From NCBI GenBank assembly GCA_002320595.1, contig DCKB01000046.1, positions 1 to 15,082 of the forward strand: a DNA stretch of 15,082 bases, given 5' to 3'. The stretch is from Christensenella sp. UBA1685. GTDB lineage: Bacteria > Bacillota > Clostridia > Christensenellales > CAG-138. Positions 1 through 7,007 of this stretch are shown in pieces. Every line of letters begins with the position of its first letter. The stretch's first letter is position 1. The position numbers and the translations under genes were made by a program. The notes under the pieces were generated by a model. The model saw only the letters and a program-made list of their open reading frames with translations, ran no database searches and was not told the origin of the DNA.

Positions 1-1
1 G

Positions 2-94
2 CGCCATGTGGCCGGAACTCAGTGGGGCAACAAAAAGTACATGAATATGATGCACTTGGAGGCGGCTATGGAAGACGTCTCTATTGCTGGCTGA
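2..94 (+). CDS. C-terminal fragment of an unidentified protein (cut by the left window edge)
   Basis: Reading frame 2 is open from the first base to a TGA at 92-94 and encodes 30 residues beginning RHVAGTQWGNKKYMNMMHLE. The composition (Trp, Tyr, Asn, several Met, one acidic stretch) looks like real protein, and the frame closes before the hairpin-rich spacer, as expected for a gene end. It lies on the opposite strand to the block at 319-4617 and converges with it. I do not recognise the family. A transposase tail crossed my mind, but no transposase motif is visible in so short a piece, so no function is given. The reading as coding is inference from composition alone. Confidence 0.4.
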   Translation, partial: RHVAGTQWGNKKYMNMMHLEAAMEDVSIAG

Positions 95-232
95 CTTCAT
101 TCAGCCGGAGTCTGCAAACTAATTTGCGCATAACTCTTGACGGCACCGGGGCCGCAGCCCCTTGTCTTCATTCCGGCTCCGGCGGATCGAACGCCGGAAC
201 GGATGGAACCCCGCAGGGGGGGGCGCACCTTG

Positions 233-273
233 CAGCGTTTGCCGCCCGGGAGCGCAGCGAGAGGCAAACGCTG
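233..273. repeat. Inverted repeat, 11-base perfect arms
   Basis: CAGCGTTTGCC (233-243) is repeated in inverted orientation as GGCAAACGCTG (263-273) around a 19-base loop. It sits in the 224-base spacer between two convergent genes, directly next to the palindrome at 281-311. The role is unknown. It may be part of a dispersed intergenic repeat or an RNA 3'-end structure. Confidence 0.6.
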
Positions 274-280
274 AGAAAAC

Positions 281-311
281 TCGAAAAAGTGGCCAATGGC
301 CACTTTTTCGA
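281..311 (-). terminator. Perfect 15-base-arm palindrome, probable terminator of the 1691-319 gene pair
   Basis: TCGAAAAAGTGGCCA (281-295) and its exact reverse complement (297-311) flank a single A. On the minus strand the hairpin begins 7 bases after the stop codon of the hydrolase gene. Its 3' arm contains five T and is followed by GAGTTTTCTC, which fits a Rho-independent terminator. On the + strand the arm also ends in five T, so it could stop transcription from the 2-94 gene as well. It may be one copy of a dispersed repeat. That cannot be judged from this window. Confidence 0.6.
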
Positions 312-318
312 CACTCCG

Positions 319-978
319 TTACGCCGCAGCGCCCGGCTTTGCACATTCCAGCACCAGCACGCGGCCGGAACCGAGGCTTTCCGGCGTAAGCGTGGCTTCG
401 CTCTGGCGCATGCGGTGAATCGCTCCGCCCTTGATCGAATCAAGGAACGGCTTAAGTCCGCCCAACTCAAAGCTGAGCTGCTCCGTCTTATAGTGCATGG
501 GCACAAATACCTTGGGATGCAGCAGCTCCGCAAGCTTCTTCGCTTCTTCCCCATCGATGGTAAACACGCCGCCGATGGGGGCGAGCAAAACGTCTACCCG
601 TCCGGCCGCCGCAATGGCTGCTTCGTCCGGCAAATGGCCAAGGTCGCCCGCATGCAGCAAGCGGATTCCATCCATCTCCACCAGAAACATGATGTTGCGC
701 CCACGTTTCGCGCCGTGTTCTTTATCGTGCCAGGTGGAAATGCCCGTAATGCGCACGCCCTGAACCTCGTGCATGCCCGGCTCTGTAATGCGTACCGGAT
801 CGCCCAGCGCGGCCTCAAAATAGTTATGGTCGTAGTGATCGTGGCTCGCAGTCACGGCATCGACCTCTACCGGTGCGATGGTATACCCCGTCTTCGGCGC
901 ACATGGATCCATCAGGACCCGCACGCCGGAATCGCTCGTCAGAAGGAAACAGGAATGTCCCAACCATTTCAAAATCAT
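319..978 (-). CDS. Metallo-beta-lactamase-fold metal-dependent hydrolase (UPF0173 / COG2220-like)
   Basis: This 219-residue protein is a compact single-domain member of the metallo-beta-lactamase superfamily, close to the UPF0173/UlaG-like group. The metal-binding signature SHDHYDH is at residues 45-51, a further ligand Asp is in HAGDLGH (109-115), and a late His is in PMHYKT (160-165). Length and spacing match the family. No signal peptide is seen, so it is probably cytoplasmic. UlaG-type relatives hydrolyse lactones or phosphoesters, but the substrate of this group is generally unknown and nothing here reveals it. The start at 978 is chosen because a GAGGA site lies 8 bases upstream and the protein begins at the first beta strand (MILKWLGHSC). 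A longer open frame reaches 1491 but runs over the upstream gene. The start lies 11 bases after the stop of the 1691-990 gene, so the two are probably co-transcribed. Confidence 0.9.
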   Translation of the reverse strand: MILKWLGHSCFLLTSDSGVRVLMDPCAPKTGYTIAPVEVDAVTASHDHYDHNYFEAALGDPVRITEPGMHEVQGVRITGISTWHDKEHGAKRGRNIMFLVEMDGIRLLHAGDLGHLPDEAAIAAAGRVDVLLAPIGGVFTIDGEEAKKLAELLHPKVFVPMHYKTEQLSFELGGLKPFLDSIKGGAIHRMRQSEATLTPESLGSGRVLVLECAKPGAAA

Positions 979-989
979 ACGATCTATCC

Positions 990-1691
990 TCAACTTTCTA
1001 TAAAATCCGGTTTTGTGCCCGCCCGGCCCAAAGCATAGGCCAAAAGCCGCGCAGCGCATCCGCCCACATCCCCACAGCGGGAAAGCAGCTCTGCGCGCTC
1101 CCGCGCCGGCATCCCGCGCCCGATTGCGAGCACCGCACGCGCCGCACGCGCTGCGCGCGTCTGCAGCTCCCGGCAGCTCAGCCCTGCTTCCGCAATGCCA
1201 AAGCACAGCCAAAGCGCGCGGCGCACTTCGGTGCTGTCCGGGCAGCCTGCGCTTTCTTTGCGCGCAAGCATCCGCATGCGCGCCACCGCATACGGAAGAA
1301 GGCGTTCCGTGTCCTCCGGCAACGCAGGCAGTTGCGCATCGTTCATCACGGCATGGATCAGCGCCGTATAAGCCGCATCCGTCAGTGCAAAGCAGATATG
1401 TCCGCCCCTGAGCACGGCCTCGGAACACATTTTTGCGCCACAGAGCAGCGCAGGCGCCTCCGCCTCCGCCGCGCGCACGGCGAGAAGGCACTTCTCCGGC
1501 GCAATGCCAAGCCGCTGCGCAAGCGCGCTCGAAAGCTCGTAGCCCTCCGCACAGGCGCGGAGATCCTCATCCTGCGCAGATGCAATTCCTGCGCGGCGCA
1601 GCAAGGCGGCAGCAGCTTCCCGCGCCGCAGAATAAGCGTCAAACAAGCGCAGTGCACCGCCCTTCCAAAGATTATCAATAGCGTAGTGCAT
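990..1691 (-). CDS. Alanine-rich hypothetical protein, co-transcribed with the downstream hydrolase
   Basis: The frame encodes 233 residues, very rich in Ala and Arg and carrying about ten cysteines. It looks predominantly helical, with no signal peptide or obvious membrane segment. I do not recognise the family. Its support is its length, the tight 11-base gap to the metal-dependent hydrolase, and the lack of any better frame in the interval. The N-terminus is uncertain. The ATG at 1691 has no convincing ribosome binding site, and a perfect -35 hexamer (TTGACA on the minus strand, 1708-1703) with a weak -10 (TACGCT, 1685-1680) would place the transcript start inside the annotated gene. The true start may therefore be a few dozen codons downstream, for example a TTG preceded by GGAAGGGCGG. 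A helical role beside a hydrolase is all that can be said. Confidence 0.6.
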   Translation of the reverse strand: MHYAIDNLWKGGALRLFDAYSAAREAAAALLRRAGIASAQDEDLRACAEGYELSSALAQRLGIAPEKCLLAVRAAEAEAPALLCGAKMCSEAVLRGGHICFALTDAAYTALIHAVMNDAQLPALPEDTERLLPYAVARMRMLARKESAGCPDSTEVRRALWLCFGIAEAGLSCRELQTRAARAARAVLAIGRGMPARERAELLSRCGDVGGCAARLLAYALGRAGTKPDFIES

Positions 1692-1783
1692 TTAAGCACG
1701 CTTGTCAAACGCGGAAATGAAAAGAATTCGTGAAAACATGCGGTAAATTGAAGAATTCCCCCCTTGCGGCTTTTATCGCGCAC

Positions 1784-1808
1784 AAAAAGGGCGCACGCGG
1801 GTGCGCCC
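1784..1808 (-). terminator. Rho-independent terminator after ypeB
   Basis: On the minus strand the stem GGGCGCAC/GTGCGCCC (arms 1789-1796 and 1801-1808) with a 4-base loop is followed directly by TTTTT (1788-1784). It lies about 145 bases after the ypeB stop and before the next gene, so it probably ends the spoIIR-sleB-ypeB transcript. The stem core is the same as in the terminator at 13045-13074. Confidence 0.8.
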
Positions 1809-1830
1809 ACAGTCCGTCAAATAAAACCGC

Positions 1831-1853
1831 GGGGCCGGGGCCGCGGCCCCCGG
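1831..1853. repeat. GC-only palindrome in the spacer after ypeB
   Basis: GGGGCCGCGGCCCC (1837-1850) is a perfect 14-base palindrome inside a longer imperfect G/C-only inverted repeat. The rest of the 1692-1952 spacer contains the terminator at 1784-1808, a weak CTTGGC/GCCAAG inverted pair at 1867-1908, and no credible coding frame. Confidence 0.5.
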
Positions 1854-1952
1854 GGATCCCATCGCACTTGGCGGTACGTGCATTGATTGCGCAGCGCTGC
1901 TTGCCAAGCAAGGTTTTCCCTGCATTGCCGCCTGCGCCTTCGGCCTTATGTG

Positions 1953-3329
1953 CTACATCACCAATTGCCCATCCTCTGTGTTGATGATGCGGAAGATTTG
2001 CTCCTCCTCTCCCGTTTCTGCGTTGATGTACACGATGTATTCCTCCTCGCCGCAGGTGCCCTTAAACTCATAGCACAGCCGCTCTGTTTGCGGCGTAATC
2101 GGGATGAAAGCGAGCGCCCGGTCCTTCACGGTGAGGTTCTCAGAAAGCATGCCTTCCGCCTCCTCCATCGAAATGGAAGGCGCATTGAGCGTGCGTTCCG
2201 TGTGGCTGAACAGGTAATTGCGTGCATCCACGCCGATCACGCCGCACGTTTCCCGGTCTACCCAAATTTTCACAAGATCGCTGTACAGGATCACGTCCCC
2301 CTGCGTTGCCGCAAAGTTGATGAGCGCACAGCCGCCGTAATACTGGGCATAGGTGGCACGCATGCCGGCATACCCGTTTTCAACAAGATACTTTTCCGCC
2401 GCCTCCCGGAAGCGGGCTGTCTCCGCCTCATCCGGCACGCCCTCAGCGCCGCCTGTGGCGCTTGACATTAGCCACAGCAAATGTCCGCCCGTTTTTGTGA
2501 TGGAAATATCCACCTCGCGCCCGTCCTCATATGTACCATGGAAATCGTACGCGGGAATCGTCCCATCCGAAGCGCCCTGTGGCTCAATTTCGGAAAGTCC
2601 CGCTACCTTTGCCGCAATCGTGCGTGCTTCCTCCTCGCTGACCGGGTTGCCGGTAAGCCCTTTGGCCTCCTGCTTCTCGGTGCTTTCGGAAAACGGCCCG
2701 TCATAAATCAGCGTCGGGAACTCTTCAAGTCCCTCCTGCTCCTCATATTGCCCACTGCCTTCACCCTCGCCTTGTCCAGCTTCGGATGCTTCCGATGCTT
2801 CCGATGTGAAATACCCATCGTTGGTGAGAACCGCAACGGGAATATCCCCCACCGCAAGGCGCTCGTTTAACTCCGCGCCGATGCGGATGCAGGCGTTGTG
2901 TAGCTCCGCAAGCTGCGCCTGATCCTCCTCCGTCATCGGGATGCCGCGCACAGCCTTTTTGGTAAGCCCGTGCGCATAATCTCCCAGGCGCACCACAAAG
3001 CTGTTCAAGTCTGCCGTGTCAATGTGGGATGCCGGGATCTGCGACATCAGGCTCACGCTTGCGCCTGAAAGCCGCCAGACATCGTCCAGCAACAACACAT
3101 ATTGTGCGGGCGACGCGGTGACGCGAAGCTTCCCGAGCGCTGTCTCAAGGTTGTTTATATTATCGCAGAGTTCCGTGAACGCCCGGGTATACATCGCAGT
3201 TGTGCTGGTTTTATATTCCTCAGCCAGAGCGGATTGCTCCGAGCCCCAGAACGCTACGGCAACAAGCGCGATGGCGAGAATTGCCGGCAGTACGATGCGT
3301 TCCAACGTATCCTTTGTTTTCTGATTCAT
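1953..3329 (-). CDS. ypeB: Germination protein YpeB
   Basis: The 458-residue product matches YpeB, which is needed for stable incorporation and control of the cortex-lytic enzyme SleB in dormant spores. Residues 12-29 form one N-terminal membrane anchor, followed by a helical region. A Ser/Glu/Gly-rich linker (about 190-215) comes next, then repeated YpeB-type (PepSY-like) domains to the C-terminus, recognisable by stretches such as VSEEEARTIAAKVAGL and ISMEEAEGMLSENLTV. The start at 3329 is set by a GAGGAGG site just upstream. An upstream extension of the frame to 3443 would overlap sleB and is not needed. The gene follows sleB with a 14-base gap, the classical sleB-ypeB pair. The protein is expected at the forespore inner membrane and cortex. 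The linker contains a 9-base tandem repeat, described separately. Confidence 0.93.
   Translation of the reverse strand: MNQKTKDTLERIVLPAILAIALVAVAFWGSEQSALAEEYKTSTTAMYTRAFTELCDNINNLETALGKLRVTASPAQYVLLLDDVWRLSGASVSLMSQIPASHIDTADLNSFVVRLGDYAHGLTKKAVRGIPMTEEDQAQLAELHNACIRIGAELNERLAVGDIPVAVLTNDGYFTSEASEASEAGQGEGEGSGQYEEQEGLEEFPTLIYDGPFSESTEKQEAKGLTGNPVSEEEARTIAAKVAGLSEIEPQGASDGTIPAYDFHGTYEDGREVDISITKTGGHLLWLMSSATGGAEGVPDEAETARFREAAEKYLVENGYAGMRATYAQYYGGCALINFAATQGDVILYSDLVKIWVDRETCGVIGVDARNYLFSHTERTLNAPSISMEEAEGMLSENLTVKDRALAFIPITPQTERLCYEFKGTCGEEEYIVYINAETGEEEQIFRIINTEDGQLVM
2781..2807. repeat. Three 9-base tandem repeats inside ypeB
   Basis: TTCGGATGC, TTCCGATGC and TTCCGATGT follow one another and encode the repeated Ser-Glu-Ala steps of the YpeB linker. 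The unit is a multiple of three, so slippage would lengthen or shorten the linker without breaking the frame. Confidence 0.8.
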
Positions 3330-3343
3330 ATTGCGTTTCCTCC

Positions 3344-4036
3344 TCAGCCCCGGAAAAACGAATGGTTCCCAATCCGAAGCAGCACAGGCTTGGAAAGCAT
3401 CCATTGGTTTGTCGTCTTTGCGGGGTTGTAATAATACAGGCACCCGTTGGTGGGATCCCAGCCGTTCATGGCGTCGCGCGCAGCCTTGATCGCCGTTTCA
3501 TCCGGCGAAAGGTTGATCTGCCCATCGCTTACCACAGAAAACGCGCCGCTCTGGTAAATCACGCCGCTCATGCTGTTGGGGAACTTGCTGGACTTCATGC
3601 GGTTCAGCACCACCGCCGCCACCGCGACCTGGCCCTTATACGGCTCGCCGCGCGCCTCGCCATATACCAACCGCGCAAGCAGATACAGGTTTCCCGAGTT
3701 GCTTGATGAGGACGAGCCGCCGGAGCTTCCGGACGAGCTGCTGCCCGAGAGCGTGAGCCCGAGCGCCTTTGCCGTGGCACTTCCCACAATGCCATCCACC
3801 GTGAGGCCGTTTTTGCGCTGGAAATGCTCGACCGCCTTCTTTGTTCCGGAGCCGAAGATGCCATCCACCGCGCCGGTGTAATACCCCCATCGCTTCAGTT
3901 TTGTTTGCAGCTGTTTAACCTCTTCGCCGCGTGAGCCCACGCGCAGCGCGGCTGCAAGCGCCGTGGATTGCAGCAGGGCGCAGATCGTGAGCACCAGCAC
4001 GAGCATCAGCGCAGCTTTTCGCTTATTGTGTTCCAT
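3344..4036 (-). CDS. sleB: Spore cortex-lytic enzyme SleB
   Basis: SleB is a lytic transglycosylase that cuts muramic-delta-lactam cortex peptidoglycan during germination. The 230-residue precursor has a signal peptide at about 1-29. A peptidoglycan-binding domain follows at 32-93 (LRVGSRGEEVKQLQ through VDGIVGSATAKALGL), then a Ser/Gly linker at about 97-115. The C-terminal Hydrolase_2 (CwlJ/SleB) catalytic domain runs from about 117 to 228. The expected catalytic glutamate is E127 in VYGEARGEPY. The domain order and length are those of the family. The start at 4036 has a GGAGG site 6 bases upstream. It lies inside the last codons of spoIIR (31-base overlap) in a different frame, which implies translational coupling. 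YpeB, its partner, is encoded directly downstream. Confidence 0.96.
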   Translation of the reverse strand: MEHNKRKAALMLVLVLTICALLQSTALAAALRVGSRGEEVKQLQTKLKRWGYYTGAVDGIFGSGTKKAVEHFQRKNGLTVDGIVGSATAKALGLTLSGSSSSGSSGGSSSSSNSGNLYLLARLVYGEARGEPYKGQVAVAAVVLNRMKSSKFPNSMSGVIYQSGAFSVVSDGQINLSPDETAIKAARDAMNGWDPTNGCLYYYNPAKTTNQWMLSKPVLLRIGNHSFFRG

Positions 4037-4617
4037 AGCTTTCCTCCGTCTATGCTTTTCAAGAGCTTGATGAGGAAGCTGTTCGTCTTCAGCTCCTCAT
4101 AGTCAATTTCCCCACCGGGGAGCTCCAATATGCACAGCGGCGGAAACATCACGCACCACCAATTTTGCCCTTTTCCCGCGCCGAGCACCACGCGCAGCGC
4201 AGCATACTCCCCCGCGGGGTAAACCTCTGCCCCATATTCCCGCTGTGGAAAGGGGAACGTTCCAACTTCAAGCGATGCGCCATAGTCCATGCCGCATTCT
4301 GCAAGCGCCTGTTCCGCTGCAAAAAGCAAGCCCGCGCCATCCTCCATCAACCGCGCGCGTGCCTCCTCCGCTGTTTCGGCATGCTCCATGCGCGCGCGTT
4401 CATATGCAAGGATTGCATCCCGCACGCGAAGCTTTGCGGCCTGATCTTCGGCCGAATCGCTGTTTGCAATTACATGGAGGCGGAATACCGATTCATATAC
4501 GCTTTGCGCACTCTCCCGGTGTGCGCTGGCGCTTTCCCAGCGCCCCGGCAGGCAAAGCAGCAGCGCCAATGTGAGCACAAAAAACAAAAGCATGTTTTTT
4601 TTCATTCCGTCGTTCAT
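4006..4617 (-). CDS. spoIIR: Stage II sporulation protein R (SpoIIR)
   Basis: SpoIIR is the secreted forespore signal that triggers SpoIIGA-dependent processing of pro-sigma-E in the mother cell. The 203-residue protein has an N-terminal signal or anchor (about 6-25), the family signature FRLHVIANSDSAEDQAAKLR (45-64), and the later conserved stretch YAALRVVLGAGKGQNWWCVM with FPPLC. Length is typical. The start is ambiguous. The ATG at 4617 has its AAGGAG only one base away, whereas an in-frame ATG at 4605 (MKKNMLLFF) gives a 13-base spacing and a more usual signal peptide. The gene is first in a three-gene unit with sleB and ypeB and is transcribed away from ispE. In Bacillus this gene is under sigma-F. 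I could not find a convincing sigma-F site in the 85-base upstream region. Confidence 0.95.
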   Translation of the reverse strand: MNDGMKKNMLLFFVLTLALLLCLPGRWESASAHRESAQSVYESVFRLHVIANSDSAEDQAAKLRVRDAILAYERARMEHAETAEEARARLMEDGAGLLFAAEQALAECGMDYGASLEVGTFPFPQREYGAEVYPAGEYAALRVVLGAGKGQNWWCVMFPPLCILELPGGEIDYEELKTNSFLIKLLKSIDGGKLWNTISEKLR

Positions 4618-4690
4618 TCTCCTTCATGCAAATAGATTCACAGATAGTGCAAGCATTGACGTTTTCCGTGATTTTTAACCGTTTTGGGCT

Positions 4691-4696
4691 TATAAT
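4691..4696 (+). promoter_or_regulatory. Candidate -10 element for ispE, unusually close to the start codon
   Basis: A perfect TATAAT ends seven bases before the ATG of ispE, so the predicted transcript would start at or next to the start codon. The corresponding -35 position (4668-4673, GTGATT) matches consensus poorly, and no Shine-Dalgarno sequence is seen upstream of the ATG. This suggests a leaderless message, but the hexamer may also be chance. Confidence 0.4.
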
Positions 4697-4702
4697 GAAT
4701 AT

Positions 4703-5533
4703 ATGGAATATGAAGCGCATGCAAAAATTAACCTCTTGCTCAATGTGCTCGGCAGGCGGCCGGACGGCTACCACGAGCTTTGCACCATCATGCACGCCAT
4801 CGACCTTTGCGATACGGTCACGGTTGAACCCGCAACTGCGGTTTCCGTGGCGGCGGATGTGCCGCTTCCCGAACGCAGTGCGGCATTGCGCGCTGCGGAG
4901 GCTTACCGTGCCGCCGCAAAAACGGATGGAGCGCGCATTACAATCCATGCCCGCATCCCATCGGAAGCCGGGCTCGGGAGTTCCTCCGCAGATGCGGCGG
5001 CCGTGCTTTCCGGCATGCAGGCGCTTTACGGCGCGCTTTCGGAAGTGGAGCTTTTCGCCATCGCAGCGCGCACCGGTGCGGACGTTCCGTTCTGCCTTGC
5101 AGGCGGCGCAGCGCTCTGCGAAGGGATTGGCGAACGGATCACGCCGCTTCCCGGCATGGCGCTCAACCTGCTTCTTGTAAAAGGCGCGCGCGGCGTCAGC
5201 ACCAGGGCGCTCTTTGAAGGCCTTTCCCTGCCGCTGCCTTTGGGCGACGCCGGCGGCGCCGCTGCCGCGCTGCGTGCGGGCGATGTGCAGGCGCTCGCGG
5301 CGCGCGTATTCAACGCGCTGACTGCGCCTGTCACCCGGCTTGTGCCGGAAATCGCACGCTATGCAGACCGCCTGCGCGCAGAGGGCGCGCTCGCCGCCTG
5401 TATGACCGGGAGCGGCTCCGCCGTGTTCGGGCTCTTTGAAAGCCGTGCGGATGCGGAACGTGCAAAAGGCGCTTTTCCGGATGCGGCATTCACGCATGTA
5501 TGCCGCACGCTTCCCTTTTCCCACAAAACGTAG
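4703..5533 (+). CDS. ispE: 4-diphosphocytidyl-2-C-methyl-D-erythritol kinase (IspE)
   Basis: IspE phosphorylates CDP-methylerythritol with ATP, the fourth step of the MEP pathway to isopentenyl diphosphate, in the cytoplasm. The 276-residue protein is a GHMP kinase. It begins with the IspE signature AKINLLLNVLGRRPDGYHEL (7-26, catalytic Lys at 8). It has the glycine-rich phosphate loop PSEAGLGSSSADAAAVL (86-102), the catalytic Asp in TGADVPFCL (124-132), and the late motif MTGSGSAVFGLF. The start is fixed by the family, which begins just before AKIN. No ribosome binding site is visible and a TATAAT sits almost on the ATG (see the separate entry). It is divergent from spoIIR and is followed by murC in the same direction after 62 bases, so the two may share a transcript, although a weak separate promoter before murC cannot be excluded. 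Confidence 0.96.
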   Translation: MEYEAHAKINLLLNVLGRRPDGYHELCTIMHAIDLCDTVTVEPATAVSVAADVPLPERSAALRAAEAYRAAAKTDGARITIHARIPSEAGLGSSSADAAAVLSGMQALYGALSEVELFAIAARTGADVPFCLAGGAALCEGIGERITPLPGMALNLLLVKGARGVSTRALFEGLSLPLPLGDAGGAAAALRAGDVQALAARVFNALTAPVTRLVPEIARYADRLRAEGALAACMTGSGSAVFGLFESRADAERAKGAFPDAAFTHVCRTLPFSHKT

Positions 5534-5595
5534 TATACTTCCTGTATTCTTACGATTTCGCTGAATTTTTATAGAAAGAATTGAGGAAAACCGGT

Positions 5596-6957
5596 ATGAC
5601 GCACATTACGGACCATAAAACCATCCATCTCATCGGCATCGGCGGCTGCTCAATGAACGGTCTCGCCCAGATCCTTCGTGACCGGGGCTATGCCGTGCAG
5701 GGCTCCGATGCAAATGTTTCCCCGTTTACACAGCGCCTGCAGCAACTCGGCGTTCCGGTCACAATCGGCCATTCGGCTGACAATCTCGGTGCGGCCGACC
5801 TCGTCATTTATTCTGCGGCGATTAAGCCAACGAACGTAGAGCGTGTGGCTGCAAAGGAACGGGGCATTCCGGAGCTGGAGCGATCCGTTGCGCTCGGCCA
5901 GTTGACCGAAGGCTACAAGGATGTGATCGGCATTGCGGGCTGCCATGGCAAAACGACGATCACTTCCATGTTGGCGTACATCTGCGAGTCCGGCAAGCCG
6001 GACGCCACAGTGCACATCGGCGGTTTTGTGGATATCCTCCACGGCGGTGTTCGCATCGGCGCGCACGACATGTTTATTACCGAGGCATGCGAATATGTGG
6101 AAAGCTTTCTGACGTTGCGCCCAACCGTAGCGTTGATCAACAATATTGACGACGATCATCTGGATTATTATAAGGACATCGACCACATCACCGATGCGTT
6201 CCGCAAATTCCTTGCCCTTCTTCCGCAAGGCGGCATGTTCATCGGCTGTGCGGACGATCCGCGCGTGCGCAGATTGCTTGTGGAGCACAGGGGCGCGCAC
6301 ATTTCCTACGGCATGGCAAACGCGGATTATACGCCCGGCAACATCGTTTACGATGCAGCCGGTTGCCCTGCCTTCGATCTTCTGTATGAAGGCAGGAGCT
6401 TGGGCCGCATCTCCCTTTGTGTGCCGGGCGAGCATAACATCATAAACGCCATTGCCGCCGCGGCTGTGGCGCTCTATGCGGGCACCCCCTTCCCGGCGAT
6501 CGCAGAAGCGCTGCATGCGTTTGAGAACACGCGCCGCCGCTTCGAATTTTTCGGCGAACGCAGCGGCATAAAGTACTATCACGATTACGCGCATCATCCG
6601 GCTGAAATCAACGCAACCCTTTCCGCCGCCGCGCGCGTGCCGCACGGGAAGCTCTGGTGCGTATTTCAGTGCAATTCCTATACCCGGGCAAAAACGCTCT
6701 TCTGCAAAAACGTGACCTGTTTTGCCCCTGCGGATGAAGTGCTTGTGCCGGACATCTATCCCGGCCGCGAAACGGACGATGGCAGCGTGCATGCACGGGA
6801 CATGGTTGCGGGCATCAATGCGGGCGGCACAAAGGCGGTTTACCTTCCCACATTTGAAGAGATCCGCGCTTACCTTGATGCGAATGCCGAGCCGGGCGAT
6901 TTGGTCGTCACCCTTGGTTCGGGCGACGTTTACAAGCAAACGCAAAAGCTGCTTTAA
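5596..6957 (+). CDS. murC: UDP-N-acetylmuramate--L-alanine ligase (MurC)
   Basis: MurC joins L-alanine to UDP-MurNAc using ATP, the first peptide-forming step of peptidoglycan precursor synthesis. The 453-residue protein has all three Mur-ligase domains. These are the N-terminal UDP-binding Rossmann part (IHLIGIGGCSMNGLAQIL, 10-27), the ATPase domain with P-loop GIAGCHGKTT (112-121) and the clostridial-type EACEYVESFL, and a C-terminal domain with DYAHHP (330-335). Two motifs differ from the usual form. The P-loop has Cys116 where Ser/Thr is common, and the segment that is normally FQPHxYSRT reads FQCNSYTRA (357-365). The ATG at 5596 is preceded by GAGG at 9 bases. A TTG at 5581 would sit on that site. 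The length fits MurC rather than Mpl or MurF. The AAA ATPase gene follows after 50 bases. Confidence 0.92.
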   Translation: MTHITDHKTIHLIGIGGCSMNGLAQILRDRGYAVQGSDANVSPFTQRLQQLGVPVTIGHSADNLGAADLVIYSAAIKPTNVERVAAKERGIPELERSVALGQLTEGYKDVIGIAGCHGKTTITSMLAYICESGKPDATVHIGGFVDILHGGVRIGAHDMFITEACEYVESFLTLRPTVALINNIDDDHLDYYKDIDHITDAFRKFLALLPQGGMFIGCADDPRVRRLLVEHRGAHISYGMANADYTPGNIVYDAAGCPAFDLLYEGRSLGRISLCVPGEHNIINAIAAAAVALYAGTPFPAIAEALHAFENTRRRFEFFGERSGIKYYHDYAHHPAEINATLSAAARVPHGKLWCVFQCNSYTRAKTLFCKNVTCFAPADEVLVPDIYPGRETDDGSVHARDMVAGINAGGTKAVYLPTFEEIRAYLDANAEPGDLVVTLGSGDVYKQTQKLL

Positions 6958-7007
6958 ACGCACAAGCTGTTGCGCTGTTCCTGTAAAGCCTGCATCCGGA
7001 GGACCGC

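Noticed and set aside
2..94. Naming the left-edge fragment as a transposase
   Set aside because: Only 30 residues are visible and no catalytic motif is present. The resemblance was an impression only.
22..1038. Long + strand frame of 338 codons
   Set aside because: It is antisense to the clear metal-dependent hydrolase, and its translation has no recognisable fold. GC-rich codon use often leaves such frames open.
1705..1911. 68-codon minus-strand frame in the spacer after ypeB
   Set aside because: It crosses a terminator and a G/C-only palindrome and has no ribosome binding site.
4618..4702. Sigma-F promoter for spoIIR
   Set aside because: Partial matches to the -10 (GGTTAAAAAT) exist on the minus strand but lack a -35 at the right distance.
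4493..5524. 343-codon minus-strand frame
   Set aside because: It is antisense to ispE and overlaps spoIIR out of frame. Both of those are confidently recognised.
5650..6963. 437-codon minus-strand frame
   Set aside because: It is entirely antisense to murC and has shadow composition (Arg, His, Val rich without motifs).
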